Assembly (NCBI GenBank): GCA_045598845.1
Contig: JAZRUY010000125.1
Coordinates: 1-6,151 of the forward strand
DNA length: 6,151 nt
DNA from: JAZRUY01 sp045598845
GTDB lineage: Bacteria > Verrucomicrobiota > Lentisphaeria > Victivallales > Victivallaceae
Reading direction: 5' to 3'
The position numbers were made by a program, and so were the translations under genes. Numbering within the stretch: position 1 is the stretch's first letter; the number at the start of each line of letters is the position of its first letter. Below, piece after piece: positions 1-5,759 of this stretch. Below the pieces are notes generated by a model. It was given only the letters and a program-made list of their open reading frames with translations, made no database searches and had not been told where the DNA came from.

Positions 1-594
1 GATCAGATTGATGGCGGGCCGCACCGCCAGATAGATATCCAGCAGCATATCGGCGAAGTCATCGTAATTTTTGCCGATGTTCAGATGCCAGGCAAGCCGT
101 TCGGAACTGTTGACCAGACCGAAAAGATTTTTTACCGCCAAAGTGGTGGTCATCATCATATGGGTTTTGACTTTGGCGAGATTGAGCATTAGGTCAAAAT
201 CCTGATAATCGACTGCCAGTTCCAGCCGCCGGAATTTGCTTTCGGGGGTGCCGGGCACGATGTTGAAATGTTGAAAGGGGGAAATTTCCGCATGATAAGG
301 GGACAGCTGTTCTTCAAGACGCATCTGCCGGACTAAATCGTGAATATTCTGACTTCCCGGTGTTTCCCGGATGGCGATATGACTTGCCTGATGCCGGTGA
401 ATATATTTGGTTACGGCGATCAGCAATTGCGGATGGACACTGGAGAGATCTTCCGGACGGCGATAGGAAAGCCAGTTGGGTTTGATCAGTACTTTTTTGC
501 CGGCAAAGTCATATTTGCCGAGAAGCCGGGCAACGGCGTCATCCAGTTCTGAAGCCTGATAACTGCTGCATGGTGCGAACTCGACCTGATACAT
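1..594 (-). CDS. DUF362-domain protein, N-terminal 198 residues (runs off left edge)
   Basis: Reading the minus strand from the ATG at 594-592 gives 198 uninterrupted codons to the window edge, so the C-terminus is missing. The protein begins MYQVEFAPCSSYQ. It shows the DUF362 (PF04015) pattern: a KPNW block after a beta strand (residues 38-41), an HP pair (54-55), an ETPG segment (77-80), and a core N-x-x-K-x-KTH block (138-145) followed by VKNLFGL (154-160). The family's function is not established; some members carry a C-terminal ferredoxin-like 4Fe-4S domain, which would lie outside this window. An in-frame TAA lies upstream with no other ATG between, so this start is well bounded. Only a weak purine stretch (AGAAAGAA) precedes it. 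No signal peptide is evident. All ten lysines use AAA, unlike the glg genes, which often use AAG. The gene is divergent from the glycogen cluster, so there is no reason to assign it a glycogen role. Confidence 0.85.
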   Translation of the reverse strand, partial: MYQVEFAPCSSYQASELDDAVARLLGKYDFAGKKVLIKPNWLSYRRPEDLSSVHPQLLIAVTKYIHRHQASHIAIRETPGSQNIHDLVRQMRLEEQLSPYHAEISPFQHFNIVPGTPESKFRRLELAVDYQDFDLMLNLAKVKTHMMMTTTLAVKNLFGLVNSSERLAWHLNIGKNYDDFADMLLDIYLAVRPAINLI

Positions 595-632
595 ACGCGA
601 GGTTCTTTCTGGGATATTGAGATATGTTTAGT

Positions 633-672
633 GGTATCTCCAATAATCAGGATGGATAGCGGAACTGATACC
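633..672 (-). repeat. Inverted repeat in DUF362 leader
   Basis: GGTATC (633-638) and GATACC (667-672) are exact reverse complements 28 nt apart. An inner TCC (639-641) pairs with GGA (650-652). In the minus-strand transcript this could form a bulged hairpin whose base lies about 38 nt upstream of the DUF362 start. It may be a leader structure or an operator, or chance, since the perfect stem is only 6 bp. Confidence 0.3.
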
Positions 673-713
673 GTTTTTCAGGATGATTCCTTTTTTTGGT
701 TAACGAATGACTA

Positions 714-741
714 AATATATCCCCTGTCACGGAAAAATCAA
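714..741 (-). promoter_or_regulatory. Candidate sigma-70 promoter for the DUF362 gene
   Basis: On the minus strand, TTGATT (741-736; 4 of 6 consensus) is followed after 16 nt by TATATT (719-714; 5 of 6). Transcription would start near 707, leaving a leader of about 110 nt before the ATG at 594. Orientation and position fit the divergent gene. The call is by eye, in AT-rich DNA where such matches are common. Confidence 0.4.
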
Positions 742-754
742 TATGGATATCTGG

Positions 755-784
755 TTGACGTAACCCGAAACACGCATTTAGACT
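755..784 (+). promoter_or_regulatory. Candidate promoter upstream of the hairpin cluster
   Basis: TTGACG (755-760; 5 of 6) and TAGACT (779-784; 4 of 6) lie 18 nt apart on the + strand. Transcription would begin near 790, just before the run of hairpins at 805-935. The -10 is poor, so this is tentative. Confidence 0.25.
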
Positions 785-789
785 ATGAG

Positions 790-936
790 TACATTACAAG
801 GTGATGCGGGAAAAGAAGACAACGGCGTTGACAAAACGGCCCGCAGTTGCCTGTGTTTTGGAAAAAGCGATTTCCGGCGGGTGAGTTTTCTCAATTCGTT
901 TTAAGGTGTATCGGCGGTGCGGAACCGCATTTTTTG
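790..936 (+). ncRNA. Candidate structured small RNA or attenuated leader
   Basis: Several short perfect stems follow one another. TGCGGG (805-810) pairs with CCCGCA (840-845) and encloses CAAC/GTTG (820-823/827-830). GGAAA/TTTCC (860-864/871-875), TGAG/CTCA (882-885/890-893) and a terminator-like hairpin at 918-935 come next. A possible promoter sits just upstream, giving a transcript of about 145 nt. It does not match tmRNA, SRP RNA, 6S RNA or a riboswitch class I know. It could be an independent small RNA or an attenuation leader of the glg transcript. Short stems also arise by chance, so confidence is low. Confidence 0.25.
918..935 (+). terminator. Weak intrinsic terminator-like hairpin
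   Basis: TGCG (918-921) pairs with CGCA (926-929) around a GAAC loop, and six T (930-935) follow directly. Two G-U pairs could lengthen the stem at the expense of the T run. The stem is short for an efficient terminator. If active, it would end transcripts starting upstream of about 918, and the glg cluster would need a promoter further downstream. Confidence 0.35.
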
Positions 937-994
937 TATATATATTGTAAAATGTTTGTAATAAATGATTTGAGTATTTTTTATCCGGCTTATT

Positions 995-1002
995 CACGCG
1001 TG
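995..1002. promoter_or_regulatory. 8-bp palindrome CACGCGTG upstream of glg promoter candidate
   Basis: CACGCGTG is a perfect palindrome in otherwise AT-rich DNA, ending 28 nt before the -35 of the promoter candidate at 1031-1059. The position would suit an activator or repressor site. No second copy was noticed in the window, and no regulator gene is present to link to it. Confidence 0.2.
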
Positions 1003-1030
1003 GGTAAAAAAGTTGTAACTCAGTTAAGAT

Positions 1031-1059
1031 TTGCTTTTGTGATGACGAAATGATATATT
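1031..1059 (+). promoter_or_regulatory. Candidate extended -10 promoter for the glycogen cluster
   Basis: TTGCTT (1031-1036; 3 of 6, TTG core) and TATATT (1054-1059; 5 of 6) are separated by 17 nt. The -10 is preceded by TGA (1051-1053), giving an extended TGn -10. Transcription would begin near 1066, leaving a leader of about 120 nt before the first gene. It is the best-placed candidate by eye for the glg transcript and lies downstream of the terminator-like hairpin at 918-935. Confidence 0.45.
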
Positions 1060-1081
1060 TTGTACGTTTGAGGCGCAATAA

Positions 1082-1095
1082 GGCGGAAAACCGCC
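1082..1095 (+). repeat. Leader hairpin GGCGG-AAAA-CCGCC
   Basis: A perfect 5-bp GC stem (1082-1086/1091-1095) closes an AAAA loop about 16 nt into the predicted leader of the glg transcript. No T tract follows, so it is not a terminator. It may stabilise the 5' end of the mRNA. Confidence 0.35.
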
Positions 1096-1152
1096 GTTGT
1101 AAACAGCATTAAGTTTTTGAAAATCAGCGTTTTGAATTGTCAACGCGAAAAA

Positions 1153-1168
1153 TGCCGCTCCGGCGGCG
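1153..1168 (+). promoter_or_regulatory. UNCG-tetraloop hairpin just upstream of the first gene's ribosome site
   Basis: GCCGC (1154-1158) pairs with GCGGC (1163-1167) around UCCG, and a flanking U-G pair (1153/1168) adds one step. A C-G closing pair with a UNCG loop is a known extra-stable motif. The hairpin ends 7 nt before the Shine-Dalgarno AAGGA (1176-1180), which stays unpaired. It could keep the ribosome site open or guard the 5' end. Confidence 0.4.
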
Positions 1169-1186
1169 CAAAGGAAAGGAAATATC

Positions 1187-1483
1187 ATGAGCAGAAAATC
1201 CATCACCCGCAGCACCCGCTCCGCGAAACGCCGCCAGATCTTCACTTGCAAGGCTGAATCCGGCGCGCAGGTTTTTGTGGCCGGCAGCTTCAACAACTGG
1301 GAACAGCGCCCGATGACCGACCGCGGCAACGGCGAATTCTCCGTCATGGTTATGCTGGAGCCGGGTGTGTACGAGTACAAATTCGTGATCAACGGCAACT
1401 GGGTCATCGATCAGGAGAATCCGAATTTCCGCACCAATGATCTGGGTTCGCTCAACAGCGTGCTGACCATCGGAGACAAGTAA
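1187..1483 (+). CDS. Stand-alone glycogen-binding protein (CBM48/AMPK-beta-like)
   Basis: This 98-residue protein consists of a basic tail (residues 1-17, with repeated R-x-S/T) and one CBM48/AMPK1_CBM beta-sandwich module (about 18-96). Family landmarks are visible: VFVAGSFNNW (29-38), GVYEYKFVING (60-70), W72 and GSLNSV (87-92). By comparison with the AMPK beta carbohydrate module, W38, K65, W72 and N90 correspond to the glucan-contact residues, so binding should be intact. There is no catalytic domain, signal peptide or membrane segment, so a cytoplasmic location is expected. The start has a good Shine-Dalgarno AAGGA (1176-1180) 6 nt upstream. It is the first gene before glgP, 85 nt away, which suggests a glycogen-associated adaptor or regulator (inference). 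The basic tail could bind nucleic acid or an acidic partner, but nothing in the sequence proves that. Bacterial annotations may name such proteins 'glycogen-binding domain' or 'isoamylase early set domain' proteins. Confidence 0.9.
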   Translation: MSRKSITRSTRSAKRRQIFTCKAESGAQVFVAGSFNNWEQRPMTDRGNGEFSVMVMLEPGVYEYKFVINGNWVIDQENPNFRTNDLGSLNSVLTIGDK

Positions 1484-1503
1484 TCCCGTCCGGACGGGGA
1501 TTA
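1481..1503 (+). repeat. Intercistronic hairpin overlapping the CBM48 stop codon
   Basis: TAATCCC (1481-1487) pairs with GGGATTA (1497-1503), and GTCC/GGAC continues the stem with G1496 bulged; the innermost CCGG would form the loop. The stop codon lies inside the stem. No T run follows, so this is not a standard intrinsic terminator. It more likely stabilises the 3' end of the upstream message or sets relative expression of the first gene and glgP (inference). It shares a core with the hairpin at 4114-4143. Confidence 0.5.
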
Positions 1504-1568
1504 ACGGATTACGGAAAGCGGACTAACAGGGAATACAACCATAGAAAGAGAAAGCAGGCGCGCGCATT

Positions 1569-4097
1569 ATGGATGTGCAACTCTACAACGTGGGGCCGAA
1601 ACTCCCCGCTGAAATCAAGTTTTTGGAAAAACTGGCCAACAATATCTGGTGGTGCTGGCACCCGGCGGCGGTGGATATTTTCGCCCGCATCGATCCGGTG
1701 CTGTGGCGGAGCCGGAACGGTGTCGCCAAGTCGTTTTTGGACAAAGTTCCGCAGGAACGTCTGGAGGAACTGGCGCACGATACCGCTTTTCTGCATCAGC
1801 TGAAAATAGTGGAACTGGAATTCGAGCGGCAGATTCCCGAAAACGATGATTTTTCCAAGCGCAATGTTGCCTATTTTTCGCTTGAGTTCGGCATCCATGA
1901 GAGTATTCCGATCTTCTCCGGCGGCCTGGGAGTGCTGGCCGGCGACCATCTGAAGGCGGCCAGCGATATGAAACTGCCGCTGGTCGCGGTCGGTCTGCTC
2001 TACCGTCAGGGGTATTTCCGTCAGGTCATCGACCGCAACGGCTGGCAGAACGAACATTATCCGGTTACCGAAATCAATCAGTTGCCGCTGACCCGTGCCG
2101 CCGGCAGGGACGGCAAAGAGCTGGTCATCAGCATCCCGCTGAAGGATCGTACGCTCCATGCCGCGGTTTGGGTGCTGCGGGTGGGTAATGTCCCGCTGGT
2201 GCTGCTGGATACCGAAATCCCTGAAAACGATGAGGATCTGCGTTCGGTTACCTGGCGGCTCTACGGCGGCGACAAGACCATGCGCCTGCATCAGGAACTG
2301 CTGCTGGGTATCGGCGGATTCAAGGCGCTTACCGCGCTCGGTTGCGAGCCTGAAGTCTGCCACATGAACGAGGGCCATGCCGGATTCCTCTCTCTGGCGC
2401 GCATCGCCCATCTGGTCAACGACGCCGGCTATGAGCCCAACGTGGCGCTTGAGCTGGTATGGCGTTCCAACATCTTCACCACCCATACCCCGGTGCCGGC
2501 CGGCAACGAGGTATTTGACATCAATCTGGTCCGTCCCTATCTGCAGAAGTTCTCCGAAGAGGCTCACCTGGATGCCGAACGGGTGATCCGCTGGGGTATT
2601 CCGATTTGCGACCGCGGCCGTACCGGCGAGATGTCGATGACGGTGTTCGGTCTGCGTCTGGCTAATTACAGCAACGGTGTCAGCGCGCTGCACGGCGAGG
2701 TCGCCCGCGATATGTGGAAGCACCTGTGGCCGAACCGCTCGGTCTCCGAAATTCCGATCCGTCATATCACCAACGGCGTGCATGTGCCGTCCTGGATTTC
2801 CGGCCGCCTGTCCGTGCTGTACAGCCGCTATCTGCCCGGCAACTGGGCGCACAATCCGGATATGAAACGGCTGATCGAAGGAGTGAACGCCATTCCCGAC
2901 GAGGAACTCTGGATGGCGCATTCGCTGAACCGCCAGTCGCTGGTGCGCAATATGCGCAGCCGGATGCAGGACAACATGGATCCGGCCTGCCGCCAGAATA
3001 TCACTTCGGTGCTCGACCCCGACGCGCTGACCATCGGTTTCGCCCGCCGTTTCGCCACCTACAAGCGCGGCACGCTGCTGCTGCGCAACGGCGAGCGTCT
3101 AGTATCTCTGCTCAAAAACAGTACCCGTCCGGTGCAGTTCGTATTCGCCGGCAAGGCGCATCCCGCCGATGACGAGGGCAAGAAACTGATTCAGCAGATT
3201 ATCCGGTTCGCCCGCGCCAACGGGGTGGAAAACCGTCTGGTGTTTCTCGAAAACTACGATATCGCCATGGCCCGCGCTCTGGTGCAGGGGGTGGATGTGT
3301 GGCTGAATACCCCGCGGCGTCCGCAGGAGGCCAGCGGCACCTCCGGAATGAAGGCGGCGGTCAACGGTCTGCCCAACTGCAGTATTCTGGACGGTTGGTG
3401 GGCCGAGGCCTACAACGGCCGCAACGGCTGGGCGATCACCGGCAACGACTATCTGACCTGCGACGAGGACCGCGACAATTATGAGTCGCAGCAGCTTTTC
3501 GCTCTGCTGGAAAACGAGATTATCCCCTGTTTCTACGAGCGCGGCGGCGGCGATCTGCCGCAGCGCTGGCTCCGTTATATGAAAGAGGTCATCATCACCG
3601 GTCTCGGGGTGTTTTCCAGCGAGCGTATGGTGGAGGAGTACAACCGCAGGTTCTATCTCCCCGCCTCCGCGGCATATCAGGATCTGATCGCCGGCGGCGC
3701 CGCGAAGGCGACCGCTCTGGTCGCCCAGAAGGCGAAATATGTGTCCAATTTCGATGAAAACCGCCTGAGCATCAGCCGTCCGGTGGTGGAGGGCGGTCTG
3801 GGCGATATGCATGTGGGTGACCGCTTCAAAGTCACGGTTGAGGTCGGTCTGGGCGGGCTGGAGCCGTCCGATGTGGAAGTCGAGGCCTATTACGGCTGCG
3901 TGGACGGCCACAACCTGATACAGAAGAGCGTTTCGGAGAAGATGACCGGCCGCGGCCGGCTCGATAACGGCAACTACCGTTACGAGTGCGAAATCACCTG
4001 CGCCGTCTCCGGCCGGTTCGGGCTGACCGCCCGCATCAAGCCGGCCGGCGATGACTGGAACAACAGCGTGCCCGGTTTCATCTGCTGGCCGAAATAA
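1569..4097 (+). CDS. glgP: Alpha-glucan (glycogen/maltodextrin) phosphorylase
   Basis: This 842-residue cytoplasmic PLP enzyme splits alpha-1,4-glucan with phosphate into glucose-1-phosphate (EC 2.4.1.1). It belongs to the short bacterial/archaeal group (TIGR02094 type). An N-terminal DUF3417-like domain carries LANNIWWCWHP (22-32). The phosphorylase core follows, with SLEFG, GGLGVLAGDHLK (118-129), HMNEGH (265-270), THTPVPAG (305-312), ITNGVH (400-405), FARRFATYKR (491-500) and GKAHPADD (528-535). In EASGTSGMK (587-595), K595 is the expected PLP lysine. The last 120 or so residues form the beta-rich tail typical of the group. Length is normal for the family, and the allosteric N-terminal region of animal phosphorylases is absent. 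The ATG start fits the family N-terminus, although only a weak AGCAGG (1553-1558) precedes it. It ends in a double stop, TAATAA. Preference for glycogen or for maltodextrin cannot be told from the sequence. Confidence 0.96.
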   Translation: MDVQLYNVGPKLPAEIKFLEKLANNIWWCWHPAAVDIFARIDPVLWRSRNGVAKSFLDKVPQERLEELAHDTAFLHQLKIVELEFERQIPENDDFSKRNVAYFSLEFGIHESIPIFSGGLGVLAGDHLKAASDMKLPLVAVGLLYRQGYFRQVIDRNGWQNEHYPVTEINQLPLTRAAGRDGKELVISIPLKDRTLHAAVWVLRVGNVPLVLLDTEIPENDEDLRSVTWRLYGGDKTMRLHQELLLGIGGFKALTALGCEPEVCHMNEGHAGFLSLARIAHLVNDAGYEPNVALELVWRSNIFTTHTPVPAGNEVFDINLVRPYLQKFSEEAHLDAERVIRWGIPICDRGRTGEMSMTVFGLRLANYSNGVSALHGEVARDMWKHLWPNRSVSEIPIRHITNGVHVPSWISGRLSVLYSRYLPGNWAHNPDMKRLIEGVNAIPDEELWMAHSLNRQSLVRNMRSRMQDNMDPACRQNITSVLDPDALTIGFARRFATYKRGTLLLRNGERLVSLLKNSTRPVQFVFAGKAHPADDEGKKLIQQIIRFARANGVENRLVFLENYDIAMARALVQGVDVWLNTPRRPQEASGTSGMKAAVNGLPNCSILDGWWAEAYNGRNGWAITGNDYLTCDEDRDNYESQQLFALLENEIIPCFYERGGGDLPQRWLRYMKEVIITGLGVFSSERMVEEYNRRFYLPASAAYQDLIAGGAAKATALVAQKAKYVSNFDENRLSISRPVVEGGLGDMHVGDRFKVTVEVGLGGLEPSDVEVEAYYGCVDGHNLIQKSVSEKMTGRGRLDNGNYRYECEITCAVSGRFGLTARIKPAGDDWNNSVPGFICWPK

Positions 4098-4113
4098 TAA
4101 AACCCGGAAAACC

Positions 4114-4143
4114 GTCCGGCGGGGTTGAAAAATCCCGCCGGAC
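4114..4143 (+). repeat. Strong 13-bp hairpin between glgP and glgA
   Basis: Positions 4114-4126 pair with 4131-4143 along 13 bp (one G-U pair), the outer 10 bp being perfect and GC-rich, and close a GAAA (GNRA) tetraloop. It begins 17 nt after the first glgP stop. No T tract follows (TGGCAATC instead), so it is not a clear terminator. A role as a 3' stabiliser or partial terminator that lowers glgA relative to glgP is plausible. It may instead mark the end of a glgP transcript. Confidence 0.6.
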
Positions 4144-4202
4144 TGGCAATCTTATAACAAGTATTGCTGATTGATGGGATGCCGGGAGGCGGTGACGGAA
4201 CT

Positions 4203-4208
4203 GAGGTG
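4203..4208 (+). promoter_or_regulatory. Strong Shine-Dalgarno of glgA
   Basis: GAGGTG lies 5 nt before the ATG at 4214 and is the strongest ribosome site in the window. It fixes the glgA start and suggests that glgA is translated independently of glgP, whose stop is about 116 nt upstream. Confidence 0.75.
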
Positions 4209-4213
4209 ATATC

Positions 4214-5755
4214 ATGCCGAGAAAAGCGAGAAAGAAGACTCCGACCATTCTGGTTGTCACACCGGAGATAACCTATCTGCCCGAGGGCATGGGGAATATG
4301 ACCAACAGCCTGCGCGCCAAGGCGGGCGGGCTGGCCGATGTTTCCGCTTCGCTGGTGAGCGCCCTTTTCCGGCACGGCGCCGATGTGCATGTGGCGCTGC
4401 CGCATTACCGCAAGATGTTCCATGTGGATGTCGGCGCGCTGATCAACGATGAGCTGCGGGTATATCTTTCCTGCATGCATCAGGGCAGGGTGCATTTGGC
4501 CGAAGACCGGATTTTCTACTACCGCAACTCGGTGTACGCCAGCCGCAACGAGGACAGTTTCCGCCAGGCGATGGCGTTTCAGCGCGAGGTGATCAACAAC
4601 ATCATCCCCGCCGTGAAACCGGATCTTATTCACTGTAACGACTGGATGACCGGGCTGATTCCGGCCGCCGCGCGCCGGATGGGCATCCCCTGCCTGTTCA
4701 CCGTGCACAATATCCATACTCAGAAAGCGAATATGGACGCCATCGAGGACCGCGGCATCGACGCCGCTGAATTCTGGCAGAACCTCTATTTCAGCCGTCA
4801 GCCGTATAATTACGAGGAGAGCCGTTCCAATAATCCGGTGGATATGCTGGCATCCGGAATTTTCGCCGCCCATTTCATCAACACGGTGAGCCCGACTTTC
4901 CTGCTCGAGATCATCGAGGGGCGCCACAGTTTCGTGCCGGACAACATCCGCAGCGAGATAAGCGGTAAATTCCGCGCCGGTTGCGCCGCCGGTATTCTTA
5001 ACTCCCCCGATGAGGCCAGCGAGCCTGAGCATGATCCGATGCTGACGGTCAATTACAACGCCGTCAATCACCGTATCGGCAAACAGGCCAACAAGGTGGC
5101 GTTTCAGCAGAAGATGGGGCTTCGGGTGGATCAGAACGCTCCGCTGTTTTTCTGGCCCAGCCGGCTTGACCCGGTGCAGAAGGGCTGTTCGCTGCTGACC
5201 GATATTCTCTACAGCACCGTCCACAAGTACTGGGACCGCGGGTTGCAGATTGCGGTGGTGGGCAACGGCAGTTATCAGCCGGTTTTCCGCGAGATCGTCG
5301 CCCGTCATGATTTCTACGACCGGGTGCTGGTCTGCGATTTTGACGAGAAGGTGTCGCGCATGGCGTTCGCCGCCAGCGATTTCATTTTGATGCCGTCGCT
5401 TTTCGAGCCCTGCGGTTTGCCGCAGATGACCAGTCAGTATTACGGCAGCCTTCCGGTGGTGCACGATACCGGCGGTCTGCACGACACCGTGGAGCCTCTC
5501 GATGTGAATTCGCATACCGGCAACGGTTTCCGGTTCGAAACTTACGATGACGGCGGTCTGATGTGGGGAATCGACGAGGCGATGCGTTTCTGGGCGCTGC
5601 CTGCGGATGTCCGCGAAGCGGAGATCGCCCGTATTATGACCGATGCCAAGCGGCGTTTCAACCATGACGTGACCGCCCAGGCGTATATGAAAATCTACGA
5701 AAGCATGCTGGCCCGTCCGCTGATTGTGGACGACTGCGGTGAAGTGTACCGGTGA
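4214..5755 (+). CDS. glgA: Glycogen synthase, GT5 family
   Basis: This 513-residue protein is a GT-B fold, retaining glucosyltransferase that adds glucose from a nucleotide sugar (ADP-glucose in most bacterial GT5 enzymes) to the non-reducing end of alpha-1,4-glucan. Visible motifs are KAGGLADV (36-43; the nucleotide-sugar loop, usually KTGGLADV), HCNDW (140-144), FTVHN with catalytic-site H165, SPTF, SRLDPVQKG with R317 and K323, and PSLFEPCGLPQM with catalytic-site E398, then TGGLHDTV. Compared with E. coli GlgA there are about 12 extra residues between the first-strand glutamate (E18) and K36, the SRL...QKG loop is one residue longer, and LNGVD reads LNSPD. The N-terminal tail is very basic (residues 3-8). 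These look like subfamily features, not damage, since the frame and active-site residues are intact. ADP- or UDP-glucose use cannot be settled by eye. glgB starts 4 nt after its stop. Confidence 0.95.
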   Translation: MPRKARKKTPTILVVTPEITYLPEGMGNMTNSLRAKAGGLADVSASLVSALFRHGADVHVALPHYRKMFHVDVGALINDELRVYLSCMHQGRVHLAEDRIFYYRNSVYASRNEDSFRQAMAFQREVINNIIPAVKPDLIHCNDWMTGLIPAAARRMGIPCLFTVHNIHTQKANMDAIEDRGIDAAEFWQNLYFSRQPYNYEESRSNNPVDMLASGIFAAHFINTVSPTFLLEIIEGRHSFVPDNIRSEISGKFRAGCAAGILNSPDEASEPEHDPMLTVNYNAVNHRIGKQANKVAFQQKMGLRVDQNAPLFFWPSRLDPVQKGCSLLTDILYSTVHKYWDRGLQIAVVGNGSYQPVFREIVARHDFYDRVLVCDFDEKVSRMAFAASDFILMPSLFEPCGLPQMTSQYYGSLPVVHDTGGLHDTVEPLDVNSHTGNGFRFETYDDGGLMWGIDEAMRFWALPADVREAEIARIMTDAKRRFNHDVTAQAYMKIYESMLARPLIVDDCGEVYR

Positions 5756-5759
5756 GCCG

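Larger units (their letters stand above)
595..1186. other. AT-rich divergent intergenic region
   Basis: This stretch separates the minus-strand DUF362 gene from the + strand glycogen cluster. Its AT content is visibly higher than that of the flanking genes, especially at 930-1070. The open frames it contains (a 39-codon frame at 785-904, a 68-codon frame at 847-1053, and a 94-codon minus frame at 794-1078) lack clear Shine-Dalgarno sites and recognisable domains, so I do not call them genes. It contains the promoter candidates, hairpins and palindrome listed separately. I saw no tRNA, CRISPR or insertion-sequence signature. Confidence 0.7.

Noticed and set aside
340..552. 70-codon + strand open frame
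   Set aside because: It lies opposite the DUF362 coding frame, whose conserved motifs show the minus strand is the real one.
785..904. 39-codon + strand frame starting MSTLQGDAGK
   Set aside because: No ribosome site precedes the ATG, and the nearby promoter candidate would start transcription after the ATG. It is better explained as part of the hairpin-rich stretch.
847..1053. 68-codon + strand open frame in the intergenic region
   Set aside because: It has no Shine-Dalgarno and no recognisable domain, and runs through the terminator-like hairpin and AT-rich promoter DNA.
794..1078. 94-codon minus-strand open frame in the intergenic region
   Set aside because: There is no domain, it overlaps other weak frames, and its composition is typical of noncoding AT-rich DNA.
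1509..2921. 470-codon minus-strand open frame opposite glgP
   Set aside because: It has low-complexity H/R/Q/G-rich composition and no family motif, while the opposite strand carries intact phosphorylase motifs.
3099..3911. 270-codon minus-strand open frame opposite the end of glgP
   Set aside because: Same reasoning: antisense shadow with no conserved motif and no ribosome site noticed.
4125..4158. TTGAAA and TATAAC as a promoter for glgA
   Set aside because: The spacing is 22 nt, too long for sigma-70, and the TTGAAA is buried in the 13-bp hairpin.
5752..5754. GTG overlapping the glgA stop as the glgB start
   Set aside because: It is not in frame with the branching-enzyme reading frame; the ATG at 5760 is.
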